Shown here piece by piece: positions 36,043 through 49,281 of a DNA stretch of 64,000 bases (position 1 is the stretch's first letter; each line of letters opens with the position of its first letter). Source of the DNA: Zingiber officinale (Eukaryota > Streptophyta > Magnoliopsida > Zingiberales > Zingiberaceae); contig NC_056001.1 in NCBI RefSeq assembly GCF_018446385.1, positions 12,766,672 through 12,830,671 on the forward strand, given 5' to 3'. The position numbers were made by a program, and so were the translations under genes. The notes beneath the pieces are model-generated. The model saw nothing but the letters and a program-made list of their open reading frames with translations. It was not told the DNA's origin and ran no database searches.

Positions 36043-37986
36043 AATGAGGGAATTCTAGTTGGATACTCATCTACTAGTAGAGGATATAGAGTATACAACA
36101 AAAGGACTCAAACAATTGAGGAATCATCCAATGCTGAGTTTGATGAATCCACTAATACTTACCCTAGGAAATCCCCTATTGATAAAGATATAAGTGAACC
36201 AAATCGAGACGTTACTCAAGGAATACAAAATCTACATTTAGGGGGTATTAATCAAGGGGGAGGAAGAGATGGTTTGGATGATGAAAGAAACAATGTAAAC
36301 AATGATCCTCCCAAAGATGATGATTCCATAACTTCGAGGACCTTAAGGCATCATCAAGATCATCCTATTAATCAAGTAGTTGGAGATGTGACACAAGGGG
36401 TAAGGACTAGATCATACTTTAGATATCACACTAGTCAAATTGCTCTAATATCACAACTTGAACCAAAAATAATTGATGACGTTTTACTTGATACGGATTG
36501 GATTCTAGCAATGCAAGAAGAGTTGAATCAATTTGAAAGAAGTGATGTATGGGAGTTGGTTCCAAGACCGAATGATAGTACAATTGTTACAACAAAATGG
36601 GTCTTTAGAAACAAGTTGGATGATCAAGGGAGAGTCACTAGGAATAAGGCTAGGTTGGTAGCTAGGGGTTCCAATCAAGTAGAAGGACTTGATTATGATG
36701 AAACATATGCTCCGGTAGCTCAATTAGAGTCCATTCGGATACTATTAGGATATGCCGCCTATATAAGGTTTAAACTTCATCAAATGGATGTAAAATCGGC
36801 TTTCCTAAATGGATTCATTAAGGAAGAAGTTTATGAAAAGCAACCACCCGGATTTGAAAATATAGATTATCCAAACCATGTTTATAAACTAAAGAAAGCA
36901 TTATGTGGGTTAAAACAAGCTCCCCGGGCTTGCTATAAGAGACTTTCATCTTTTTTAATCTCTAAGGGCTTTAGAAGGGGAACAATTGATCCAACATTGT
37001 TTTTAAAGTCTAAAGATGGAGACATTTTGGTTGCCCAAGTCTATGTTGATGACATCATTTTTGGTTCAACAAATAATGACCTTCTTCATGACTTTATCAA
37101 ACACATGGAAAGTGAGTTTGAAATGAGTTTAGTTGGAGAATTGAGTTTTTTTTTTGGATTACAAGTCAAACAAACTAGTGAGGGAACCTATGTTTACCAA
37201 TCCAAATTCGCTAAAGAACTTATCAAGAAATTTGGGTTGGAAAATGTTAAAGGAGCATCTACCCCTATGGGGATTAATACCAAGATAGATAGTGATCAAG
37301 AAGGAAAACTAGTAGATCCAAAGCAATATAGGAGCATGATTGGTAGTTTGCTATACCTAACCGCTAGTAGACCAGATATATTATTTGCGGTAGGAATGTG
37401 TGCAAGATACCAATCATGTGCTAAAGAGTCACATTTAGTAGCGGTAAAAAGAATTTTGAGATACATCAAGAGCACTCTTAATGTGGGTCTTTGGAACCCT
37501 AGAACTAGAAATTTTGACTTAATTGGGTATACAGATTCTGATTATGCGGGTTGCAAATTGGATAGAAAGAGTACTAGCGGTGGATGTCAATTTCTTGGAC
37601 CTTCTCTTGTGAGTTGGAATAGTTGAAAACAACCTTGTGTGACATTGTCCACAACCGAGGCCGAGTATGTGGCAATGGGTGGTTGTGTAGCCCAATTGCT
37701 TTGGATGATGCATACCTTAGAGGATTATGAGCTACACTACTCCAAGGTCAAGGTCTTATGTGATAATGTGAGTACCATTAATTTAACCAAAAATCCGGTA
37801 CATCACTCTAGAACAAAGCACATTGAGGTAAAACACAACTTCATTAGAGATCATGTGGCAAGAGGCGACATTGAACTACTTTATGTTGAATCCAAATCTA
37901 ATCTTGTCGATATTTTTACCAAACCTTTACCCGAAGCGGAGTTTATCTCTATTAGAAGAGAGCTTCGTCTGTGGCTTGTAGAATAA
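36043..37986 (+). pseudogene. Integrase C-terminus, RT and RNase H of element A
   Basis: In one frame from N-E-G-I-L-V-G-Y (36043) to TAA near 37986, with a single TGA at 37624-37626 (S-W-N-S-stop-K-Q-P). RT: W-V-F-R-N-K, Y-D-E-T-Y-A-P-V-A, Q-M-D-V-K-S-A-F-L-N-G, G-L-K-Q-A-P-R-A, catalytic Y-V-D-D-I-I-F-G-S at about 37042. RNase H: Y-T-D-S-D-Y-A-G, K-S-T-S-G-G, L-S-T-T-E-A-E-Y, N-P-V-H-H-S-R-T-K-H-I. Otherwise intact, so RT activity may have been lost only recently. Confidence 0.93.
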
Positions 37987-38599
37987 TAGATTTAGCTTTT
38001 CATGATCCCATTAATTTAAAAGCTAAATACATACTTGAATGTATCTCACAAAGGACCTAGGATGACTTGCTTGTATTTAGACATCATGTGAGATATTAGG
38101 AAGATGCATTTGGTTCATCATGTTAGTTATGATGCATTATTGTGAGCTAAAATGACATCTAGAGATATCAATCCTTCATTGGACCAATCATTGGGAAGGC
38201 TTGTGCACAATCAATGTGCTCTTTGCTCCTAGAATATGATTGGAAATTTTGAAATAATATTTTTTTTATAATTATGCAATGTGGTCATAAGGACATTAAC
38301 TTATGAATTCAATGCATAATTATCATATATATGACTGCTTGAGATATACTCAGATTTGGCTAAGACAACCATTTTAAGGAAAAACTCAAACTAGTACTTT
38401 AGATCAAGGTTACATTCTTGTAATCTTGATAGTTATCGAGTTTGTATCTATTTTATAGTTAGGATTGCATCCACTTGTGTACCTATTTTTCCCAAGTAGA
38501 TATTCACATAATAGATCATTCCATGAATTTTGGGCATTTTTGAAGGTCTAGAGAATATTTGGTGATTTTTCAAAACTCGGATCCTAAATAATTCATCTG
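37987..38599 (+). other. Non-coding spacer between pol and the extra ORF of element A
   Basis: Contains the phrase 'ATGTATCTCACA..GGACCTAGG' shared in style with the relic F downstream region. No ORF worth reporting. Confidence 0.5.
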
Positions 38600-38790
38600 C
38601 GTGCCAGTCCCCTGTTACAGATATCAGTCGACTGGTAAGTCGACTGATAGCACTGTTCAACCATACAGAATGATTCTGTATGATTTCTCTCCGGGGTGCA
38701 ATCGACTGCTAAAACATGCAGTCGACTGCACCAGTCGACTGCATGTTTTAGCACTCGACTGATGCCCTCGATTTTATATAAGGCGCCCGA
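38600..38790 (+). promoter_or_regulatory. Possible internal promoter ahead of the extra ORF
   Basis: CAGTCGACTG/GTCGACTG palindromes at about 38625-38760, including 'AAAACATGCAGTCGACTGCA', then TTATATAAGG at 38774-38783. This is the same order and wording as the LTR's own promoter (32388-32657). The ORF begins ~250 bases downstream, after a 5'-UTR-like segment. It looks like a duplicated U3/TATA module that could drive a separate transcript. Inference from similarity only. Confidence 0.55.
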
Positions 38791-39026
38791 TTGGGCGGCG
38801 GCAGAAACCCTAATTTTTCGTCGCCGCCCACTATTTCTCGCCACTTACTCTTTCTTCCTGACTTCTCCTACCTTCTTTTGTCTCCGAATCCTCTCCAAAA
38901 CCTTCGGATCTGCTCTCCCTCACATTCTTTCTCTCATCTGTCACCTGGAACACGGTTCAGCCACCACTCCGAGGTTTGGGTTGAGGTTCCTGTCGTTCCC
39001 CCTTCATACGACGATTCCCTGGCACA

Positions 39027-39601
39027 ATGAAGCGTCGGTAATACTTTCTTTCATCTTGGGTTTTTCATTTTGGGTTGATTCATGCCTAAAATCATCTATG
39101 TGTTGCTTCCTTTCCTGTTTGACTGAAAATGGGCACTGTTATTGCATATGCATGGTTTAGAGTTAGGCAAAAACGTCCGGGTGGAGAGGGTACCTCTCGG
39201 CAGCCCCCTCCGGCGCCTTCTGGAGGACGGTTTCCCTCCGAGGCTTTCCATACTCGTTTTGAGAACACCGACTTCAAAATGATGAGTTGTCGTTATCTCA
39301 ATCGTCCCTATTTCACCTGAATTGCCCCTGAAATCATTGACATTAATGTGCATTATGGGTTAGAAAAGTTATTTCATTGCATGACTACCATCAATTTAGA
39401 CCTGTGTAAGGAATTTTACAATAATCTGTGTCCATCTAGTACTGAGGGTCATGCATATGTCACTATGGTCGGCGGGACATCCATTAGCTTCACCCTTGAA
39501 ATATTGAGGTCCTTCTTAGGGTGTAGGTGATCTACTAGTACCTTTACATGTTTTCCTCAGGTTGAGGAGCCTCTCTCTGATACACTGTCTCATGTCTTCA
39601 T
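39027..39601 (+). pseudogene. Extra ORF of element A, 5' part (putative plant transposon protein type)
   Basis: Downstream of RNase H on the sense strand. Two starts are possible: ATG 39129 in a long frame, or ATG 39027 with an intron 39038-39160 (GTAATAC donor, GGTTTAG acceptor) joining M-K-R-R to V-R-Q-K-R-P, a nuclear-signal-like basic start. Stops at 39318-39320 and 39528-39530 (TGA). Content such as FHTRFENTDF and LDLCKEFYNNL fits the 'putative plant transposon protein' family often found in plant retroelements. Interrupted at 39601 by element B; the frame resumes exactly at 49282. Function unknown. Confidence 0.7.
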
Positions 39602-42085
39602 TGTTGGTTGCTACTCGGAAAGCCTAGAGGTTCCACTGTACAAAAATTTTGTACAAAGGTCTGAACCTTTTCCTAGCTACCATGTGTTCTTTTAAATTAA
39701 ATTTTGGATCGCCTGCGGAACTTAACACGTTTGATCCAAAACTTAATCTATTTGTTCTTTTAGGTTTTGACTTGGATCTCCTGCGGAACTTAACACGTTC
39801 GACCCAAATCACCTTAAGTTATTAATTCCATTAAATATTAATTTCCATAATTGGTTCCCAGTACTGACGTGGCGAGGCACATGACCTTCTTGGATATGGG
39901 AGCAACCACCACCGACTAGACAAAACCTTTTATAGAAATCTAATATTTAATTTCCTAAAATAACTTTAGGTTAACCGAAAAGAACAATCAAATCACAAGG
40001 AAAAATAAAACAAAAAAAACACAACTTCGAAAAACATATTCGAAATACTAGAATCGTAAATTACTAGTTATACCTTCTAGAAAGACCTCTTGATCTTCTA
40101 CCGTATTCCTCTTCTAACCTCGGACGTTGTGTGGGCAACGATCTTCCGAGATGAGAAACCACCAAGCACCTTCTTTTCCTTTCTTCAAATTTCGGCCAAG
40201 CACAAAGCTTCCAAAAGATGAAAATCTTTTCCACCAACCAAGCTCCAAGGGATGCAAGAAACAAAACCTCCTTTCTCTCCTTCTTCTCCTAGCTAGAACC
40301 GGCCACCATCAAGAGCTCCAAGAGGGGTTGCCGCCGGCCATAAGAAGAGAAGAGGAAGAAGCTAGGGCCGGCCACCAAGGAGGAAAAGAGAGGAGAAGAA
40401 TAATAGAGTCATTCTCCCATGAAGGCACCTCTACCCCCTCTTTTATAATCCTTGGTCTTGACAAATAAGGAAATTTTAATAAAAACTTTCTTAATTCTTT
40501 TACCATGAAAAGGAAAATTTATTTAATTAAAAAATAATTTCCTCCTCATAAATATCATGGCCGGCCACTTCTAATCTAAAACAAGGAAAGTTTAATTCAC
40601 ACAAGAATTAAAACTTCCTAATTTATTTCTAGAAATTTATAAAAATTTCTCTAATAATTTTAATTCCTTCATGATTGATTAGTAAAGAAAATTTAAAATT
40701 AAAAAATCCTCTCCTTTTAATTCCACGTGATCGGCCTTAGCATTAATCAATATTGGGAAGCTTTTCTCACGTTGACTTAATTTGCAATCAAAAACGTGAG
40801 TTGCTTAAACAAGCTTCTCATGTGAATTTGCAATCAAATATGTGAGTTGCTTAAACACAAGCTTCTCACATGAATTTGCAAACAAAAACGTGAGTTGCTT
40901 AAACAAGCTTCTCACGTTGAATTAATTTGCAAGCAAAAACCGTGAGTTGCTTAACATTGATATCTCAAAGCTTCTCAAGCTTCTCACGTTGGCATCTCAA
41001 AATTTCTCACGTTGACACATCACAGCTTCTCACGTTGACACATCAACGTTAGCAAGCAAAATGTTCACAAGCTTCCCGTGAGTTGTTGTTCTATTCATGT
41101 TAATTTCAGCAGTGTGAAGCAACACAAACAACATGAACTAGAAGATGGACTTGGATGGATATAATTTTCTATATACAAGAGACTACGATAGGGATCGAGA
41201 GGAGGAATTGGTTTTGGTCTCCCGATGAAATTAAGCTTCCCGTGTTCGCCCCGAACACACAACTTAACTTCATCAATAATAATTCATTCCACTAAAGAAT
41301 TATTATTGAACTACCGCACCAATCCCAAATTACATTTTTGGGCTCCTTCTTATTATGAGTGTGTTAGTCTCCCTGTGTTTAAGATAACAAATGTCCACTA
41401 ATTAAGTAAGTTACTGACAACTCACTTAATTAATATCTAGCTCCAAGAGTAGTACCACTCAACTTCATCATCATGTCGGACTAAGTCCACCTGCAGGGTT
41501 TAACATGACAATCCTTATGAGATCCTCTTGGGGGCATTCTCAACCTAGATCACTAGGACACACTTTCCTTCTATAATCAACAACACACACTATAAGTGAT
41601 ATCATTTCCCAGCTTATCGGGCTTATTGATTCATCGAACTAAATCTCACCCATTGATAAATTAAAGAAATAAATATCAAATATATGTGCTTGTTATTATA
41701 TTATGATTAAGAGCACACACTTCCATAATAATTGAGGTATTTGTTTCTTTATAAAGTCAGTATAAAAGAAACGACCTCTAATGGTCCTACTCAATACACT
41801 CTAAGTGTACTAGTGTAATTATATAGTTAAGATAAACTAATACCTAATTACACTACGACCTTCCAATGGTTTGTTCCTTTCCATTATGGTCGTGAGCTAC
41901 TGTTTATAATTTATAAGGTACTGATAACATGATCCTCTGTGTGTGACACCACACACCATGTTATCTACAATATAAATTAATTGAACAACTACATTTATCA
42001 TAAATGTAGACATTTGACCAATGTGATTCTTATTTCTAGATAAATATTTATACCAAAAGCTAGGCTTTTAGTATACACTCTAACA
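39602..42085 (-). repeat. 3' LTR of element B
   Basis: 2484 bp. TATAAAAGAG box (reverse) at about 40438-40447; GGCCGGCC motifs near 40308-40375 and 40560; a ~46-bp minisatellite with 'AACGTGAGTTGCTTAAACAAGCTTCTCA' words at 40750-41080. Confidence 0.93.
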
Positions 42086-42101
42086 ATCTCCCACTTATAT
42101 T
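42086..42101 (-). promoter_or_regulatory. Polypurine tract of element B
   Basis: Reads ATAAGTGGGAGATT on the minus strand, directly upstream of the 3' LTR start; primer site for plus-strand DNA synthesis. Confidence 0.8.
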
Positions 42102-42249
42102 AAAAGACTAAGCTGCCATATCTGCTGCCATACATCTGATTCCCAACCCTTCAACATGTCCATCAAAAGCTCTCGCCTTAAGGACCTTAGTGAAAAGATC
42201 TATAGGTCATCATCTGATGCATTCTAGGCAGCAACAACTTCTCCTCGTT

Positions 42250-45200
42250 TATACGATTTCTCGTATTGGGTGGTACTTGCGCTCTATTTTGTTTACTTGC
42301 CTTTATAGACTTATGGTTTCTTCGAGTTTGCTACTGCACCAATATTATTACAATAAATTGTAATAATCTTTGGACAAACCAGAAATCATATCTAAGTCTA
42401 TCTTGAGGTTATTGAGTCATTCAGCTTTTATAGCTACCTCAGAGGCTTGCCATATACTAAGCTTCTATGGTGGAGTCCAGAAAAACACCTATGCTTATCA
42501 CTCTTCCATAGTTATGACTTTACCTCCTAAAGTAAACACAAAACCCCGAGGTTGACTTATTATTGTCCCTATCCGATTGGAAGTCAAAATCCATGCAACC
42601 CACAAGGACCAAATTAACTGCCTTGTAAGCTAGCATATAATCTCTAGTGCCTCTAAGGTACTTCAATATATGCTTTACTGCAGTCCACTGTCCTTGTCCA
42701 GAGTTACTTTGATATCTGCCAACTATGCCCTTGGCAAAACAGATTTCTTATCTCGTGCATAGCATTCATTAGGCTTCCGACAGCCGAAGCATAAAGAACT
42801 GCCTTTATTTCCTTTATCTCCTTTGATGTCTACAGAGACATATCTTTAGATAAAGTTATTCCATCCTGAAAAGGTAAGAAACCTTTCTTGGAGTTTTGCA
42901 TGCTTTAAAACGAGCAAGGATTTTTCCGATGTATAAAGTTTGGGATAAGTAAAATATTCTTTTCTTGCGATCCCTTATTACTTTGATCTCAAGAATATAT
43001 TCATTCTCCCAAGTCCTTTATATCGAATTGTTTGGACAACCATACCCTTACTTCTGACAACATTTTGATATTGTTTCCAACTACCAAAAATGTTATCTAC
43101 GTATAGTACAAGAAATACCACCACGCTTCCATCACACCTTTTGTATACACAAGACTTATCCGGTTACTAAATAAATCCATAGGTCTGAATTACTTTGATA
43201 AACCGGATGTTCCAAGACCTTGAAGCTTTACCTCAGTCCATAGACTGATTAAGCTTTACACAAGATGCTCTTAGCCCTTTGCAATGAACCCTTTTGATTG
43301 CTTTATATGGATGCTTTCTTCAAGACTTCCATTAAGGAATGTTGTCTTGACATCCACTTGCCAAATAGATAAAAGAATCTGAATAGACTTATGCATGGCT
43401 ACCAGTGAAAAAAGTTTCCTTTTTCATCAAGCCATGCTTTGAAGGTTTCTATCTTCCTGTCTATCCCTCTTTTCCTATTATAGACCTTTTACACCCAAAG
43501 GCTTTTACACCACTTGGTGGTTCTACAAGCTTCCAGATTTTATTAGAATACATATATTCTAATTCTATTATTCATTACTCTTTGCCAAGATGCTGCATAT
43601 TTATCTTGGAGTGCTTCGTCATATGTCCGGAGATCAAGTTCATGTCCTTCAGGGATCGAGTTCAAAAACTCTCCCAAAACATGAATCTTTTAAGGTTGCT
43701 TAACAACCCTCCCACTACGACAAGACATTTTCTGCAATTATGTATCATTTGTGATACGTGTTGCAGTTTTCTTGTGGTATCTCATCTTGTACAGTTGGTA
43801 CTAGATTAGACATGTCTTTTATTATTTCCTTAAGAACAAATTTACTTATGAGCACGTGGTTCATTATATAGTCCTTTTAAAAACAGTCATTGATGCTAAC
43901 AATGACCTTCTGATTTTTAAGACTATAAACCTACTTTTGTTTATCTAGGATAACTTACAAACAAGTGAACTCCTATCCAACTTATCATTATCTCTCTTTA
44001 ACATATGTGCTGGATTACCCGAATCCGAATATGCTTCAAAATAGGCTTACGCCTATTCAGCAATTCTATATGAGTAGAGAGTTATGACTTTGGAAGGTAC
44101 TACGTTCACTTCCGTTTCCAGAGCATATCCTTAAAACAAATTTGGTAAAATAACTCATCATCAATCTACTTATTTCCATAAGAGTCCTAAACCTTCTTTC
44201 TACTACACCATTCTGTAGAGGTGTACCAGGTGCAGTTAGTTTGGATTGAATCTCTACTTCTGATAAGTGACTCCTAAATTCTCCCAAGAGGTACTTGCCA
44301 CTACGTTCTTACCATAGTGACTTTTACTTTAACATTTCTCCGCATCAGCCTTGTACTATTTGAACTAATCAAAGTACTTAGTCTTGCGGTACATTAAGTA
44401 AATTTATTTGTATCTTGAATAGTTGTCTATAAAATAGATGAAATATTCAATACTACCTCTTGTCTGGATAGTCATAGGATCACACAAATCAGAATGAACC
44501 AATTTCAACATATCTTTGACTCCATACCCCTTAGACTTAAAAGCTTCTTGGTTATTTTTCCTTCCAAGTAAGACTCGCAGGTTGGAAAGATTTCCACTAC
44601 TAATGAACCCAAAAGTTCATCAGCTACCGATGAATCCTACTCAAGTTAATATAACCTAGCCTTAGATGTCAAAGATATTAATGGTTCATTTCCGAAGGTT
44701 GCTTTCTCTTAAAATTAGAAGATGTGTTACTAATTTCCATTTGTTGCATCGTGAGAGTTATTGGATTTATAAATTGCCAACCAACGTACCAGAACAGATA
44801 ACTTCCCTCTTTTTCTTAATAACAACTTTGTTATTAAAAGAGGCAGAATATCAAGTTCTTTGAATAGTTTAGAAACTGAAAACTAGTTCTTTCTAAACTT
44901 GGTGCGTAAAGACAATTACTCAAAAATCCATGTTTTATTCTTATCAAAAGATAAACATCTCCCACTGCAACAGCTACCATTTTTACAGTAGTACCCATGT
45001 GGACAGTGTTTTAATTTTCATTTAGTTGTCGGGTTTCCTGAAACCCTGCAATGAATTGCAGACATGATTAATGACATCTTGTATCTACACTCCAGGTTCT
45101 GGTAGATAACACCACTAGACATGTTTCAACTAATGAATTAAATACACATAAATTGTTCTTAGTTCTAAGAAGACAGTCTACCTTAATGTCCAAGTCCTAT

Positions 45201-45250
45201 TTCCAATCATTACAATTGGGACTACTAAGTCTTTTTCTATAGTATGACTA
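42250..45250 (-). pseudogene. Degenerate Copia pol of element B
   Basis: Minus strand, order reversed on the map. RNase H relic around 42480-42620 (D-F-Q-S-D, N-K-S-T-S-G), RT end near 42640-42720 (Y-L-R-G, G-R-Y-Q-S-N), RT relic near 43070-43290 (S-R-S-W-N, Y-V-D-N-I). Integrase at 44066-44290 (L-T-A-P-G-T-P-L-Q-N-G-V-V-E-R-R). GAG-pre-integrase relic near 44540-44660 and a protease relic near 45000. Stops and frameshifts throughout. The integrase wording resembles Tork-type Copia rather than element A. No gag recognised. Confidence 0.8.
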
Positions 45251-45479
45251 CTAGGGATTGACAAACATCCTAAGAATCATAAAAATATTTGGTCAAGATC
45301 AACTCCTTAAAATCTCCATGAATTTTGTGTATACAAAATCGAAGAGGAGATTTTATTCATTAATTTTATTATCTCGTCAACTTTACTTTATGACGAATAA
45401 AATTAATAGTTGATCTGTCTTTGATCAAATATTTGGTCAAAACTCTTTGAATTTAAAATAACATTGATTCCTCAAAAAA

Positions 45480-45720
45480 TATTATTTAAATTCACCAACA
45501 CCTCAAACACCGTGAATTTTGCATGCCACGTTAGTGTGGACGTATACAAATTCATCATTTATAAGAGGAGGGTTTTACCCATTGACTATCTTGTCAATAT
45601 AACTTTTTGACAAATAAAATTACCTCAAACACCATGAATCTTGTATGCCACGTTAGTGTGGACGTATACAAATTCAAACATTTGTAAGAGGGGTTTATTA
45701 ATTTTATTATATTGCCAATC
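45480..45720 (-). repeat. Two ~120-bp tandem units in element B
   Basis: The block 'ATGCCACGTTAGTGTGGACG' occurs at 45523 and 45645, each followed by TATACAAATTCA and a GTAAGAGG-like tail. Non-coding part of the 5' internal region. Confidence 0.75.
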
Positions 45721-45739
45721 TAGTTTTATGAAAAATCAA

Positions 45740-46630
45740 TAGTTGGTTTCCCTTTGGTCACACAAGTGATAGTAGTGACTCCGTTGGGGAGGATACTATT
45801 AAATGTGTCTAAGTGTATACCATTACTTGACACTAAGTCCATTAATAAGATTATGCCCCTTCCGTTGGGGAAGATCACACGCTCTTAATTAACTTCCTAT
45901 AGTCATCCAAAATGGAAGTCTGTTCTAGTGATCCGCAAACAAGCTCATCCGTTATGGAGGAAGGCACTCAGAGCCAACGCGCAAGCTTGTTTGCATCACT
46001 TACAAACCAGTAATGGAGACCATGAGATTTACTTAAAAATCCCTCTCCCACTTAGTTATTTATAAATGAGGAATTTTAACTATGCTAGCCTACTAAATAT
46101 GTAAACCAACATGCACACATAGCACAATATAAAAGCAATAAATAGAAAATCTAATTTTCAACTATTATGGCTTTTATCTCTAGTTGTCCTCCGTGTGTTG
46201 TCATCCCAAGCTGCTGCCATATTTGGCCACCGCCACCGGGTCTAGCTGTCGCATCCATCTTGCTCCTAGTTCCGCCGCGCCTCTGGTCCTTAGAAGGTTC
46301 CACGCTTTGTAAGATTCGATCCGCGACATAAATAGAATTTTACATTTTTGATCCTATATTCCATAAAAGGAATGTACATGTATCTAGATCAAAAATAAAA
46401 TCCTAATAAAACTAAATACAGCTCCTGCTGTATTTTATAATACAATCATGCACACACATATAAATGCCCTTGACATGTCCAAGGGTCCAATCACACACAT
46501 AATAACTAAAAGCCATAATAGTTGGATCCTGCATCCACAAAGTTAGCACATCCTACTATTATCCTGCCTAAATTATGTATGACATGTGCATAATTAAACT
46601 AATACCAAATACACATAGGCAAAACCCTAG
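45740..46630 (-). other. 5' leader region of element B
   Basis: Between PBS and first recognisable pol relic on the minus strand. No intact gag frame. CG-rich segment 46190-46320 ('CCACCGCCACCGGG', 'GTTCCGCCGCGCC') stands out from the AT-rich rest. Confidence 0.5.
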
Positions 46631-46642
46631 CTCTGATACCAA
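46631..46642 (-). promoter_or_regulatory. tRNA-Met primer-binding site of element B
   Basis: Plus strand CTCTGATACCAA; on the minus strand TTGGTATCAGAG, one base beyond the 5' LTR. Together with the PPT this fixes the element's orientation. Confidence 0.93.
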
Positions 46643-46643
46643 T

Positions 46644-49276
46644 TGTTGGTTGCTACTCGGAAAGCCTAGAGGTTCCACTGTACAAAAAATTTGTACAAAG
46701 GTCTGAACCTTTTCCTAGCTACCATGTGTTCTTTTAAATTAAATTTTGGATCGCCTGCGGAACTTAACACGTTTGATCCAAAACTTAATCTATTTGTTCT
46801 TTTAGGTTTTGACTTGGATCTCCTGCGGAACTTAACACGTTCGACCCAAATCACCTTAAGTTATTAATTCCATTAAATATTAATTTCCATAATTGGTTCC
46901 CAGTACTGACGTGGCGAGGCACATGGCCTTCTTGGATATGGGAGCAACCACCACCGACTAGACAAAACCTTTTATAGAAATCTAATATTTAATTTCCTAA
47001 AATAACTTTAGGTTAACCGAAAAGAACAATCAAATCACAAGGAAAAATAAAACAAAAAAAAAACACAACTTCGAAAAACATATTCGAAATACTAGAATCG
47101 TAAGCCTCTTGTATTTGGTATTATTTCCATAAATAACTAGCATGATGCGGAAAGAAAAATTACTAGTTATACCTTCTAGAAAGACCTCTTGATCTTCTAC
47201 CGTATTCCTCTTCTAACCTCGGACGTTGTGTGGGCAACGATCTTCCGAGATGAGAAACCACCAAGCACCTTCTTTTCATTTCTTCAAATTTCGGCCAAGC
47301 ACAAAGCTTCCAAAAGATGAAGATCTTTTCCACCAACCAAGCTCCAAGGGATGCAAGAAACAAAACCTCCTTTCTCTCCTTCTTCTCCTAGCTAGAACCG
47401 GCCACCATCAAGAGCTCCAAGAGGGGTTGCCGCCGGCCATAAGAAGAGAAGAGGAAGAAGCTAGGGCCGGCCACCAAGGAGGAAAAGAGAGGAGAAGAAT
47501 AATAGTCATTCTCCCATGAAGGCACCTCTACCCCCTCTTTTATAATCCTTGGTCTTGGCAAATAAGGAAATTTTAATAAAAACTTCCTTAATTCTTTTGC
47601 CATGAAAAGGAAAATTTATTTAATTAAAAAATAATTTCCTCCTCATAAATATCATGGCCGGCCACTTCTAATCTAAAACAAGGAAAGTTTAATTCACACA
47701 AGAATTAAAACTTCCTAATTTATTTCCAGAAATTTATAAAAAATTTTTTAATAATTTTAATTCCTTCATGATTGATTAGTAAAGAAAATTTAAAATTAAA
47801 AAATCCTCTCCTTTTAATTCCACGTGATCGGCCTTAGCATTAATCAATATTGGCAAGCTTTTCTCACGTTGACTTAATTTGCAATCAAAAACGTGAGTAG
47901 CTTAAACAAGCTTCTCATGTGAATTTGCAATCAAATATGTGAGTTGCTTAAACACAAGCTTCTCACATGAATTTGCAAACAAAAACGTGAGTTGCTTAAA
48001 CAAGCTTCTCATGTGAATTTGCAATCAAATATGTGAGTTGCTTAAACACAAGCTTCTCACATGAATTTGCAAACAAAAACGTGAGTTGCTTAAACAAGCT
48101 TCTCACGTTGAATTAATTTGCAAGCAAAAACCGTGAGTTGCTTAACATTGATATCTCAAAGCTTCTCAAGCTTCTCACGTTGGCATCTCAAAATTTCTCA
48201 CGTTGACACATCACAGCTTCTCACGTTGACACATCAACGTTAGCAAGCAAAATGTTCACAAGCTTCCCGTGAGTTGTTGTTCTATTCATGTTAATTTCAG
48301 CAGTGTGAAGCAACACAAACAACATGAACTAGAAGATGGACTTGGATGGATATAATTTTCTATATACAAGAGATTACGATAGGGATCGAGATGAGGAATT
48401 GGTTTTGGTCTCCCGATGAAATTAAGCTTCCCGTATTCGCCCCGAACACACAACTTAACTTCATCAATAATAATTCATTCCACTAAAGAATTATTATTGA
48501 ACTACCGCACCAATCCCAAATTACATTTTTGGGCTCCTTCTTATTATGAGTGTGTTAGTTTCCCTGTGTTTAAGATAACAAATGTCCACTAATTAAGTAA
48601 GTTACTGACAACTCACTTAATTAATATCTAGCTCCAAGAGTAGTACCACTCAACTTCATCATCATGTCGGACTAAGTCCACCTGCAGGGTTTAACATGAC
48701 AATCCTTATGAGATCCTCTTGGGGGCATTCTCAACCTAGATCACTAGGACACACTTTCCTTCTATAATCAACAACACACACTATAAGTGATATCATTTCC
48801 CAGCTTATCGGGCTTATTGATTCATCGAACTAAATCTCACCCATTGATAAATTAAAGAAATAAATATCAAATATATGTGCTTGTTATTATATTATGATTA
48901 AGAGCACACACTTCCATAATAATTGAGGTATTTGTTTCTTTATAAAGTCAGTATAAAAGAAACGACCTCTAATGGTCCTACTCAATACACTCTAAGTGTA
49001 CTAGTGTAATTATATAGTTAAGATAAACTAATACCTAATTACACTACGACCTTCCAATGGTTTGTTCCTTTCCATTATGGTCGTGAGCTACTGTTTATAA
49101 TTTATAAGGTACTGATAACATGATCCTCTGTGTGTGACACCACACACCATGTTATCTACAATATAAATTAATTGAACAACTACATTTATCATAAATGTAG
49201 ACATTTGACCAATGTGATTCTTATTTCTAGATAAATGTTTATACCAAAAGCTAGGCTTTTAGTATACACTCTAACA
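46644..49276 (-). repeat. 5' LTR of element B
   Basis: 2633 bp. Carries the segment around 47104-47160 that the 3' LTR lacks and that other family-B LTRs have, so the 3' LTR suffered the deletion. The GTGAGTTGCTTAAACA minisatellite (47860-48250) has two more units than in the 3' LTR. Confidence 0.93.
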
Positions 49277-49281
49277 TTCAT

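Larger units (their letters stand above)
39602..49276 (-). mobile_element. Complete family-B Copia element, 9.7 kb
   Basis: Minus-strand element: 3' LTR 39602-42085, 5' LTR 46644-49276, target duplication TTCAT (39597-39601 and 49277-49281). PBS and PPT are in place on the minus strand. The two LTRs are nearly identical by eye apart from a 57-bp gap near 40059 and two fewer minisatellite units in the 3' LTR, so it is the youngest large insertion here. Internal pol is heavily decayed, so it was probably moved by proteins of another copy, or decayed fast. Confidence 0.95.
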
